Shown here: piece by piece, positions 1-6,526 of the stretch
How the letters are laid out: every line of letters starts with the position of its first letter
Numbering within the stretch: the first letter of the stretch is position 1
NCBI GenBank assembly: GCA_046727435.1
Contig: JBKPCR010000069.1
Span: forward strand, 1-6,828
Direction of reading: 5' to 3'
Length of the DNA stretch: 6,828 bases
Origin: CAVPRW01 sp046727435 [NCBI: bacterium]
GTDB taxonomy: Bacteria > Tectomicrobia > Entotheonellia > J063
Translations under genes and position numbers: made by a program
Notes under the pieces: model-generated
What the model saw: only the letters and a program-made list of their open reading frames with translations
Databases searched by the model: none
What the model was told of the DNA's origin: nothing

Positions 1-1
1 C

Positions 2-301
2 GATTCAGCAGTGGTGCGGCAGCATATTGCTGGTATCACCGATGTCACCAGCCGTCGGGTGGTTGGGCGTCCAGGCTCTATGCCCTGGAATGGATTCTGC
101 CGCGGCATGGAGGTGACCATTCAATTCGATGAAGAGAAATATGTTGGGAGCGGAGTCTTCCTCTTCGCCTCGGTGTTAGAGAAGTTTCTCGGGCTTTACG
201 CGACTCTCAATTCGTTCACACAACTGGTCGCAACCACGCAGCAACGAGAGGAGCCTTTGAGGCAATGGCCGCCCCGGGCAGGAGAACAGATCCTCCTTTA
301 G
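2..301 (+). CDS. tssF: TssF, type VI secretion baseplate subunit (C-terminal part only)
   Basis: This is the last 99 codons of tssF; the 5' part lies left of the window, and the frame is open from base 2 to the TAG at 299-301. TssF (ImpG/VasA family) forms the T6SS baseplate wedge in the cytoplasm with TssG, TssE and TssK. The sequence shows the typical C-terminal pattern of the family: VGRPGS, then W-GFCRG-EV---FDEE, a VGSGVFLFASVLEKFLGLYA stretch, NSFTQL and a terminal RQWPPRAGEQ. The reading frame runs 37 bp into tssG, so the two are almost certainly translated from one message. Nothing in the visible part looks damaged. Identity rests on recalled family patterns and on the tssG and clpV neighbours. 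Confidence 0.93.
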   Translation, partial: DSAVVRQHIAGITDVTSRRVVGRPGSMPWNGFCRGMEVTIQFDEEKYVGSGVFLFASVLEKFLGLYATLNSFTQLVATTQQREEPLRQWPPRAGEQILL

Positions 302-1365
302 CGGATACCCTCTACGAGGAGGGGTATCGATTTGACTTTTTTCAGGCGGTCCGGCTGCTCGAGCGCATGTATCCGGTCCGCCGCCCGGTTGGTCATGATG
401 CGATCCCTGCTGAGGAAGTCGTACGCTTCCATGCCCACCTGTCGCTCAGCTTTCCACCCAGTGAGATCTATGAGATCACGCCTCCATCGGACGGCAATGG
501 GCCGGTCCACATGACTGTGGCCTTCATGGGCCTCACCGGGCCTCTTGGGGTGCTCCCACGTCATTACACTGAGCTGCTGCTGACGCGGGCGCGGCAAAAA
601 GATGCGACGTTACGCGACTTCCTCGACATGTTTAACCATCGCCTGATCTCCTTCTTCTATCGGGCCTGGGAGAAGTATCATTTTACTGTCGCCTTCGAAC
701 GCGCTGTCTCCAGGCAGGAGGGGGAGGATCGTTTCTCACAGTACCTGTTCGATCTGATCGGCATGGGCACACAGGGATTGCGGGGCAGACTGGAAGTCGA
801 GGACGAAACGCTCTTGTTCTACGACGGACTTCTGGCCCAACACCCCCGTTCGGCGAGTGCCCTCACGGGGCTACTGACGGATTATTTTATGGTGCCAGTC
901 GATGTGAACCAATTTATCGGACAGTGGCTTTCTCTCTCAGCAGGAAACCGCTCTCGCCTTGGTCCCCGGCAAGCGAATAACGCCCTTGGCCTAAACGTGC
1001 TGGCTGGCAGCCGCGTCTGGGATCAACAAGCGAAATTCAAGTTGCGGGTGGGACCATTGACGTCTGCCGAATTTTGTCAATTCTTACCCTCTGGCGAGGC
1101 GTTTCGGCAGATGGTTGGCATGACGCGCTTTTATGCTGGTCAAGAGTTCGACTTCGACGTGCAGCTCATTCTCAGGGCGGTGGAGGTCCCTGGGTGCCGA
1201 TTGGGGGCGACGGGTGAGTTCGCGCCGCGGCTTGGATGGTCTGCCTGGCTGAAGACTGGGGAGTTCACTCACGATGCCGAGGATGCCGTGTTCGCTGGCG
1301 ATTTGGCTTGCTATGAGGCCTCACCCGGTGCAAGCACCGGAGAGAAAGAGAGGGGTGTTGCATGA
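265..1365 (+). CDS. tssG: TssG, type VI secretion baseplate subunit
   Basis: A complete 366-residue TssG (ImpH/VasB family), close to the usual length. In the T6SS baseplate, TssG pairs with two TssF copies and links the wedge to TssK and the membrane complex. Visible family blocks are YRFDFFQAVRLLER (residues 21-34), FMGLTGPLGVLP (87-98), NHRLISFFYRAWEKY (124-138), a central PRS----LL-DYF-VPV-V-QF-GQW region, WDQQ (252-255), and a C-terminal LDFDVQ-like and LGW-WLK region. The ATG at 265 is preferred because GAGAGGAG (246-253) lies 11 bases upstream and the MAAPGRR start is typical of the family. The gene overlaps tssF by 37 bp and ends inside the ATGA that starts clpV. The last ~20 residues, after DAVF, are Ser/Gly/Glu-rich and probably unstructured. 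Confidence 0.95.
   Translation: MAAPGRRTDPPLADTLYEEGYRFDFFQAVRLLERMYPVRRPVGHDAIPAEEVVRFHAHLSLSFPPSEIYEITPPSDGNGPVHMTVAFMGLTGPLGVLPRHYTELLLTRARQKDATLRDFLDMFNHRLISFFYRAWEKYHFTVAFERAVSRQEGEDRFSQYLFDLIGMGTQGLRGRLEVEDETLLFYDGLLAQHPRSASALTGLLTDYFMVPVDVNQFIGQWLSLSAGNRSRLGPRQANNALGLNVLAGSRVWDQQAKFKLRVGPLTSAEFCQFLPSGEAFRQMVGMTRFYAGQEFDFDVQLILRAVEVPGCRLGATGEFAPRLGWSAWLKTGEFTHDAEDAVFAGDLACYEASPGASTGEKERGVA
1325..1340 (+). other. Small inverted repeat just upstream of the clpV ribosome binding site
   Basis: CCGGTG at 1325-1330 and CACCGG at 1335-1340 are perfect inverted repeats around CAAG. They lie in the last codons of tssG. The clpV Shine-Dalgarno GAGAGGGG (1348-1355) starts seven bases after the stem. 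No T-run follows, so this is not an intrinsic terminator. In mRNA it could form a compact hairpin next to the clpV start, but whether it affects translation is speculation. Confidence 0.35.
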
Positions 1366-4043
1366 GCGTGAGCTTGAAGTCCCTGATCGGCAAACTAAAC
1401 GATACCTGCCGGAACGCCCTGGAAGCGGCCGCCGGCTTGTGCCTGACGCGGACGCACTACGATGTGGACATCGAGCACCTTTTCCTCAAGCTGAGTGAGG
1501 TGCAGGACACCGACTTTCAGCGCATCCTGCGTCATTATGAGATCGATCAATCCAGGCTATCACGGGACCTGACCCATGCCCTCGATCGGTTCAAAACGGG
1601 TAATGCCCGCACACCTGCCCTCTCACCGCACATCCCGCAGCTGATCGCTGACGCGTGGACGCTCGCCTCGATCGATTTCGGAGTGACTAAGATCCGCTCG
1701 GGCCACCTCCTGCTGGCCCTTCTCGAAAACGACGATCTGGCGCGGTTGGCGCGGGAGAGCTCAGGAGAAATGCAGCGGATCTCCGTCGAAGAGCTGCACA
1801 AACACCTGCCCGATCTTGTGGCCGGCTCTGGAGAGGACAAACTCGAAGCCCAGAGCGCGGCCTCCCAGGCCGAGCAGCCCTCGACACCAGGGTCACCAGG
1901 GGTCTCCAAGACGCCGGCCCTCGATCAGTACACCATCGACCTGACGGGCAGGGCGCGGCAGGGGGAGATCGACCCGGTACTGGGCCGGGACTTTGAGGTC
2001 CGACAGCTGGTCGATATTCTCACCCGGCGGCGTCAGAACAACCCGATCCTGACTGGCGAGGCTGGCGTCGGGAAAACGGCCGTCGTTGAAGGGTTAGCCC
2101 TGCGCATCGTGGCGGGTGACGTGCCGCCCCCATTGCAGAATGTGTCGCTGCGCGTGCTCGATCTCGGACTGCTCCAGGCAGGAGCTGGGGTGCGGGGCGA
2201 GTTTGAAAATCGGTTAAAATCGGTGATCAACGAAGTGAAGGCCTCGCCCCAACCGGTCATTCTCTTCATCGACGAAGCGCACACGATGATTGGCGCCGGT
2301 GGACAAGCCGGGCAGGGCGATGCCGCTAATTTGCTCAAACCCGCGCTGGCCCGGGGAGAGCTCCGCACCGTGGCGGCGACCACATGGTCCGAATATAAAA
2401 AGTACTTCGAGAAGGACGCCGCTCTGGCGCGTCGCTTCCAGGTGGTGAAGGTGGAGGAGCCCAGCGAGGCGCAGGCGGTGATCATGATGCGCGGGCTGGT
2501 CGCGACGCTCGAGCAGCACCACAACGTGCGCATCCTCGACGAAGCCGTAGAGGCAGCGGTGCGGCTCTCCCACCGGTATATCTCGGGAAGGCAACTGCCG
2601 GATAAGTCGGTCAGCGTGCTCGATACGGCGTGTGCGCGGGTGTCTCTGGGGCAACTCGCCACCCCTCCCGCCGTCGAGGACAGTCGACGCCGGATCAGCC
2701 ATGTTGAGACCGAGATCGGCATCCTGGAGCGCGAGAGCCTCACCGGCGGCGATTCCCGCGAACGGCTCGAAGAGTTGGCCGGTGAAAAAGCCGCCACCGA
2801 GTCCCAGCTCGTCGAGTTGGAGGGGCGCTGGTCGGAGGAGAGGCGGCTGATCGATGAGCTACGCGCCATCCGTGATAAACTTGAGGCCCACGGGGCTGCA
2901 AGCCGCCAGGGGGCAGACGGCAAGGCCAATGGACGGCTGTCCCCAGCCGAAGTGAGCCAGTTGCAGTCGGACCTGGCCCGATTCAACGCAGAGCTCGGCA
3001 AGGTTCAGGGTGAGAATCCGCTCATGCAGGTATGCGTCGATGGGCAGACGATCGCCGAGGTAGTAGCGGGATGGACCGGCATCCCAGTGGGCAAGATGGT
3101 TAAGGACGAGATCCGTACGGTGTTATCGCTTCCGGAAATGCTGGAGAAACGTATCATCGGTCAGTCGCACGCGCTGGAGGCGATCGGCCAGCGCATACGC
3201 ACCGCCCGCGCCCGTCTCGAGGACCCGCGCCGGCCCACCGGAGTATTCCTGCTCGTCGGCCCGAGTGGCGTAGGCAAAACCGAGACGGCGCTGGCGCTGG
3301 CGGACGTTCTCTATGGGGGCGAGCATAACATCGTCACCATCAATATGTCGGAGTATCAAGAGGCCCACACCGTCTCCGGGCTGAAGGGGTCACCCCCCGG
3401 GTATGTCGGCTATGGCGAGGGCGGGGTTCTCACCGAAGCGGTGCGGCGCAAGCCATACTGCGTGGTGTTGCTGGATGAGATCGAAAAGGCACACGCCGAT
3501 GTGCTGGAGCTGTTCTACCAGGTCTTCGATAAGGGTGTCCTGGAGGATGCCGAAGGGCGGGAGATCGACTTCAAAAATACCGTCATTCTGCTCACCTCCA
3601 ACGTCGGTACGGACACCATTATGAAGCTCTGTGCCGACCCGGAGACACGCCCTGACCCCGACGGCTTGGTGGAGGCGCTACGCCCTGATCTGCTCAAGGT
3701 GTTCAAGCCAGCATTTCTAGGGCGTTTGATCACAGTGCCTTACTTTCCGATCACCGACGACGTCATGCGCCGTATCATCGTGTTGCAGCTCGATAGGATC
3801 CGCACCCGGCTGCAGGAGAACAATCGGGCTCAATTCTCCTATGATGATGCCCTGGTCACCGCCATCGCCCAGCGTTGCACCGAAGTGGAAAGTGGGGCTC
3901 GTAACGTGGATCACATCCTCACCCGCACGCTTTTGCCGGAGATCTCCCGTGAATTCCTCGCCCGCATGGCCGAGGGACAGAGGATCTCGAAAGTACATAT
4001 CTCGGTTGACGCCTATGGCGCATTTCAGTATGAGATTGCGTAA
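1362..4043 (+). CDS. clpV: TssH/ClpV, type VI secretion sheath-disassembly AAA+ ATPase
   Basis: A complete 893-residue class II Hsp100 ATPase. As a cytoplasmic hexamer it extracts TssC from the contracted TssB/TssC sheath so the parts can be reused. Domains in order: Clp N-domain (about 1-155); a Ser/Pro/Gln-rich linker (about 157-185); D1 with Walker A GEAGVGKT (232-239), pore loop GAGVRGEFENR (274-284), Walker B ending DE (304-305) and arginines 357-358; a coiled-coil middle domain (about 438-550); D2 with Walker A GPSGVGKT (633-640), pore loop GSPPGYVG (676-683, Tyr681), Walker B VVLLDE (701-706) and Arg788. The GAGV pore loop, where ClpB has an aromatic, and the start QYTIDLTGRAR of D1 indicate ClpV rather than ClpB, as do the T6SS neighbours. 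The start overlaps the tssG stop (ATGA), with GAGAGGGG six bases upstream. All catalytic residues are present, so it should be active. Confidence 0.97.
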   Translation: MSVSLKSLIGKLNDTCRNALEAAAGLCLTRTHYDVDIEHLFLKLSEVQDTDFQRILRHYEIDQSRLSRDLTHALDRFKTGNARTPALSPHIPQLIADAWTLASIDFGVTKIRSGHLLLALLENDDLARLARESSGEMQRISVEELHKHLPDLVAGSGEDKLEAQSAASQAEQPSTPGSPGVSKTPALDQYTIDLTGRARQGEIDPVLGRDFEVRQLVDILTRRRQNNPILTGEAGVGKTAVVEGLALRIVAGDVPPPLQNVSLRVLDLGLLQAGAGVRGEFENRLKSVINEVKASPQPVILFIDEAHTMIGAGGQAGQGDAANLLKPALARGELRTVAATTWSEYKKYFEKDAALARRFQVVKVEEPSEAQAVIMMRGLVATLEQHHNVRILDEAVEAAVRLSHRYISGRQLPDKSVSVLDTACARVSLGQLATPPAVEDSRRRISHVETEIGILERESLTGGDSRERLEELAGEKAATESQLVELEGRWSEERRLIDELRAIRDKLEAHGAASRQGADGKANGRLSPAEVSQLQSDLARFNAELGKVQGENPLMQVCVDGQTIAEVVAGWTGIPVGKMVKDEIRTVLSLPEMLEKRIIGQSHALEAIGQRIRTARARLEDPRRPTGVFLLVGPSGVGKTETALALADVLYGGEHNIVTINMSEYQEAHTVSGLKGSPPGYVGYGEGGVLTEAVRRKPYCVVLLDEIEKAHADVLELFYQVFDKGVLEDAEGREIDFKNTVILLTSNVGTDTIMKLCADPETRPDPDGLVEALRPDLLKVFKPAFLGRLITVPYFPITDDVMRRIIVLQLDRIRTRLQENNRAQFSYDDALVTAIAQRCTEVESGARNVDHILTRTLLPEISREFLARMAEGQRISKVHISVDAYGAFQYEIA

Positions 4044-4050
4044 GACATTC

Positions 4051-4082
4051 TGGCGCCGTTGCCGCCTGGCGCCGTTGCCGCC
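4051..4082 (+). repeat. Two perfect tandem copies of a 16-bp unit after clpV
   Basis: TGGCGCCGTTGCCGCC occurs at 4051-4066 and again, without a gap or mismatch, at 4067-4082. It begins eight bases after the clpV stop, in the 83-bp gap before the caspase-like gene. Each unit contains the palindrome GGCGCC. No T-run follows, so a terminator is unlikely. It could be slippage, a protein site, or a scar at a recombination junction; the sequence does not decide. Confidence 0.9.
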
Positions 4083-4110
4083 AGTGGCATGGTAGAGGAA
4101 CCGAAAGCCT

Positions 4111-4118
4111 GGGGAAGG
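4111..4118 (+). promoter_or_regulatory. Ribosome binding site that sets the caspase-like gene start
   Basis: GGGGAAGG lies eight bases before the ATG at 4127 and eleven before the next in-frame ATG at 4130. The in-frame GTG at 4121 would leave only two bases. The spacing therefore favours ATG 4127. Confidence 0.6.
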
Positions 4119-4126
4119 GTGTGGTA

Positions 4127-5398
4127 ATGATGATCCGACGCAACCGTGTGCTATGGCTAGCGGTGTTGGCAGTGGGCCTTGTCATAAGTCCCTTGCAAGC
4201 GGCGGCGGAGAAGCAGATTGCGCTGGTGATCGGTAATAACGCTTATGAGGGGTTTGAACGGCTAAAAAATCCAGTCAGTGATGCTAAGCTCATAGCGCGT
4301 ACTTTGCGCGATCTTGGCTTTGATGTGGTCGAACAAGTTGACATCGATGAAAAGACCATGAAGCGCGCCATTCAGGAATTCGGGCGTCGGATCGAGACGG
4401 CCGGACGTGATACGGTCAGCCTCTTCTATTATGCGGGGCATGGCTTGCAGGTCAACGGCATTAACTATCTTGTGCCCATCAAAGCGCGCATCCAGCGTGA
4501 GAGCGACGTGGAAATCGAAGCCGTGGATGCCGGATTGGTGCTGCGCCAGATGGAGGATGCTGGCAGCCGGGTCAATCTTATGATCCTGGACGCTTGCCGA
4601 AACAATCCTTTGCCACGCGGTTTGCGCTCGATCACACGGGGTCTGGCCAATATGAACGCGCCACAGGGCAGCTTGATTGCTTACTCCACGGCGCCTGGAA
4701 GCGTTTCGGTGGATGGCACGGGAGAGAACAGCCCCTACACCCTAGCCTTAGCAAAAGCCTTGACGGAACCAGGATTAGCCGCGGAGGGAGTATTTCGGCA
4801 GGTGCGGGTGAGAGTGCTTGAGGCCACCCAAGGACAGCAGGTCCCTTGGGAGTCCTCCTCATTGACCGCTGCCTTCTACTTCCGCTCGCCCCCAACAGTT
4901 GCCGGCGGTGGGACCACACCGCCGCAGGAGGTGGTAAAAGCGCCAGTCGATAGGCCTGCAACCGAAGAGCTACGGCAACCGCCAGTACCCCGTTCGGAAA
5001 GCGTTCCCCCAAAGCCCCCTGCTGAGAGCGTCCCCCCAACGCCTCCTCCTGGGACGAGAGATGGTATTGCAGGACGGTGGGAGGGCCGCTATCAGTGTCA
5101 GCGCGAAGAGGTTGGCTTTTCTCTTGAGATCAGCACCGGCGAGGGCAACCGTATCTCCGCAGTTTTTGAATTCTTTCCTCTGCCGGGAATGCTGTCGTTC
5201 CCGCGTGGGAGCTTTCGCATGGTGGGGGACTACAATCGCACCGATGGCAGCTTTCGCCTGCACAGCACGGATTGGATCAAGCGGCCGCTAGGCGTCCAAA
5301 GCCATGACATCGAGGGGCAACTCGCTGCCCAGGGTGTGACGATCAACGGACGCATCTTAACAACGGGCTGTGCGCACTTCATGTTGACCCGAAAGTAG
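4127..5398 (+). CDS. Exported caspase-family (peptidase C14-like) protein with a beta-rich C-terminal domain
   Basis: A 423-residue protein starting at ATG 4127; an upstream in-frame GTG at 4121 is possible but badly spaced. Residues 1-27 form a Sec signal peptide (RRNR, hydrophobic core, then QAAA|E), so it should act in the periplasm or beyond. Residues 29 to about 253 are a caspase p20-like domain: IALVIGNNAY, LKNPVSDA, YYAGHG with catalytic His105 and LDACRNNP with catalytic Cys157. Both members of the dyad are intact. Residues 255-312 are a Pro-rich linker with two ESVPP-PP repeats. Residues 313-423 are a separate domain with a W-G-Y-C start, a PRGSFRMVGDY block, WIKRPLG and a GC--F-L-R end; Cys324 and Cys415 may pair. 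The substrate is unknown. Position behind clpV and ahead of a CsgG-like gene suggests an envelope accessory to the T6SS, which is inference. A non-catalytic or regulatory role is possible. Confidence 0.9.
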   Translation: MMIRRNRVLWLAVLAVGLVISPLQAAAEKQIALVIGNNAYEGFERLKNPVSDAKLIARTLRDLGFDVVEQVDIDEKTMKRAIQEFGRRIETAGRDTVSLFYYAGHGLQVNGINYLVPIKARIQRESDVEIEAVDAGLVLRQMEDAGSRVNLMILDACRNNPLPRGLRSITRGLANMNAPQGSLIAYSTAPGSVSVDGTGENSPYTLALAKALTEPGLAAEGVFRQVRVRVLEATQGQQVPWESSSLTAAFYFRSPPTVAGGGTTPPQEVVKAPVDRPATEELRQPPVPRSESVPPKPPAESVPPTPPPGTRDGIAGRWEGRYQCQREEVGFSLEISTGEGNRISAVFEFFPLPGMLSFPRGSFRMVGDYNRTDGSFRLHSTDWIKRPLGVQSHDIEGQLAAQGVTINGRILTTGCAHFMLTRK

Positions 5399-5528
5399 AC
5401 GGTGAACATCATCCAATCATTCGCGCTGGTCTGTGGTCACCATGAAGGAGGAAATGTAAGACCGCGGCGACGGCGAGAGAATCATCGAGGAATGGCAAGA
5501 TTGGCCCTTTACAACGGAGATATGAGTC

Positions 5529-6278
5529 ATGAAAATCCCCCCACTCTTAGCGTGTAGCGCTTTCATCATGAGTTTGGCAGCATGCTCATCGATGCAAGTT
5601 GGAGGCGGTAGCTCGCCGGTAACTGGTTCAGCGGGCAGTGAAGGCACTGTCGCGGGAGTAGCCCCCCAGTTAGTACAGTGCACGGCACCCATTGGTACTG
5701 TTGCCTTAGTTGAGAGCCAAATCCCCGCCCTCGCTCAGATGGGTTTCACCTCTCCGGTGCCGGTGATTCGCCTGCTCGCTGCCCAAAGCCGGTGCTTCAA
5801 TGTGGTCGAGCGTGGTCAGGCCCTGGACCGGATGGAGCAAGAGCGTCAGCTTGCCGCAGGTGGCAGGCTACAGACGGGTTCCAATGTTGGGCAGGGCCAG
5901 ATGGTGGCTGCTGACTATTACATCACGCCGAACGTCGTCTTCTCTGAGGGGAACGCCGGTGCCATTGGGGCGGCCTTAGGGGGACTCATACCCGGCTACG
6001 GTGGCGTGGTGGCAAGTGCCGTGGGAGGAGGCTTGCGCTTCAAAGAGGCGCAGGCCGTGATGATGGTGACCGATACCCGCTCCGGCGTACAGGTGGCAGT
6101 GGCTGAAGGCCGCGCTCAGGCGTCTGACCTGGGTGGTGGTCTAGGGCTGGGGGGCCTCTATGGCTTGGGCGGTCTTGGCGCCTACGGCAATACGAATCAG
6201 GGGAAGGTGGTCACCGGAGCCTTCCTGGACGCCTTCAATAAATTGGTGGAGCAGGTTCGGGTGTTGCCGAACCGCTGA
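5529..6278 (+). CDS. CsgG/HfaB-like outer-membrane lipoprotein
   Basis: A 249-residue lipoprotein. The start is set by GGAGA (5516-5520), eight bases before ATG 5529. A short signal peptide ends in the lipobox LAAC (16-19), followed by Ser, which favours transport to the outer membrane. The body resembles the CsgG family: an AP-G-VAL strand, SRCFNVVERGQALDRMEQER (87-106; compare the -RWF-LER--L--LL-ER pattern of CsgG), AADYYITPNVVF, and EAQAVMMVTDTRSGVQVAVAEG. CsgG forms an oligomeric secretion pore for curli; HfaB anchors holdfast. No curli or holdfast genes are seen here. Where CsgG has its two membrane beta-hairpins, this protein has Gly/Ala-rich hydrophobic stretches (141-168 and 202-220), so pore formation is uncertain. 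Cys51 and Cys89 might form a disulfide. The 130-bp gap after the caspase-like gene shows no clear promoter, and the two are probably co-transcribed. Confidence 0.8.
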   Translation: MKIPPLLACSAFIMSLAACSSMQVGGGSSPVTGSAGSEGTVAGVAPQLVQCTAPIGTVALVESQIPALAQMGFTSPVPVIRLLAAQSRCFNVVERGQALDRMEQERQLAAGGRLQTGSNVGQGQMVAADYYITPNVVFSEGNAGAIGAALGGLIPGYGGVVASAVGGGLRFKEAQAVMMVTDTRSGVQVAVAEGRAQASDLGGGLGLGGLYGLGGLGAYGNTNQGKVVTGAFLDAFNKLVEQVRVLPNR

Positions 6279-6287
6279 TCACCGGCG

Positions 6288-6302
6288 TTCCGCCTGGCGG
6301 AA
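6288..6302 (+). other. Perfect 15-bp inverted repeat after the CsgG-like gene
   Basis: TTCCGCC-T-GGCGGAA is a perfect inverted repeat nine bases after the stop at 6278. In RNA it would give a six-base-pair stem with a three-base loop. The bases that follow (TTGAACC) are not a T-run, so it could at most be a weak or Rho-assisted terminator, or a protein-binding site. Its core CCGCCTGGCG is also found at the tandem-repeat junction after clpV (4063-4072), which may be chance. Confidence 0.35.
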
Positions 6303-6346
6303 TTGAACCACATGCGGTCGCAGTATCCGATGGAGCACGCAAACGC

Positions 6347-6456
6347 TTGCCGCAGATCACGCGGGAATCTTGGTATACATGGCTGATGGGAAGATGAGCT
6401 TGAAAGTCCACGGCTCGGTTGACCCCAATGGCGAATATCCCTATGGGATTTGCTAG
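6347..6456 (+). pseudogene. Degenerate fragment of a second clpV 3' end
   Basis: This stretch aligns with the last 37 codons of the intact clpV (3933-4043). From 6379 to the TAG at 6454-6456 it is 78 bp, exactly the length of the matching clpV tail including the stop. By hand I count 56 of 78 identical bases and 12 of 25 identical residues (MADGKMSLKVHGSVD against MAEGQRISKVHISVD, then PYGI against QYEI). Before that, LPQITRE (6347-6367) matches LPEISRE but in another frame, with one base missing near 6368. A possible SDGAR (6326-6340) before it may match ESGAR, with about seven codons lost. No start codon or rest of the ATPase is present, so this is a relic. The level of divergence suggests an older or foreign clpV copy rather than a fresh duplication. 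Confidence 0.75.
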
Positions 6457-6526
6457 AACTCTGACGACGTGCGCGGATATAGACACTCTGCCATGGCAGG
6501 GCTCCTATGAGTCTTGTGGAGGACAG

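Noticed and set aside
2033-3001. Long open frame of 322 codons on the - strand inside clpV
   Set aside because: It is Ser/Arg/Pro-rich low-complexity sequence antisense to a clearly conserved ATPase, as expected in GC-rich DNA. No family pattern or ribosome site was seen.
1362-4043. ClpB (general disaggregase) as an alternative call for the AAA+ gene
   Set aside because: The D1 pore loop GAGVRGEFENR, the N-domain and linker style, and overlap with tssG fit ClpV; ClpB normally has an aromatic residue in that loop.
5445-5459. Strong AAGGAGG followed by ATG-TAA (a start codon directly followed by a stop) in the gap before the CsgG-like gene
   Set aside because: The ATG is only two bases from the Shine-Dalgarno-like run and encodes nothing. 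No other start lies at a proper distance. Probably chance or a vestige of a lost gene start.
5490-5510. Possible sigma-54 promoter (TGGCAAG...TTGGCCC) before the CsgG-like gene
   Set aside because: The GG and GC elements are eight bases apart instead of the required ten, so the match fails. No convincing sigma-70 boxes were found there either.
6235-6486. Open frame of 83 codons on the - strand after the CsgG-like gene
   Set aside because: It lies antisense to the clpV relic, has no recognisable domain and is explained by the + strand match to clpV.
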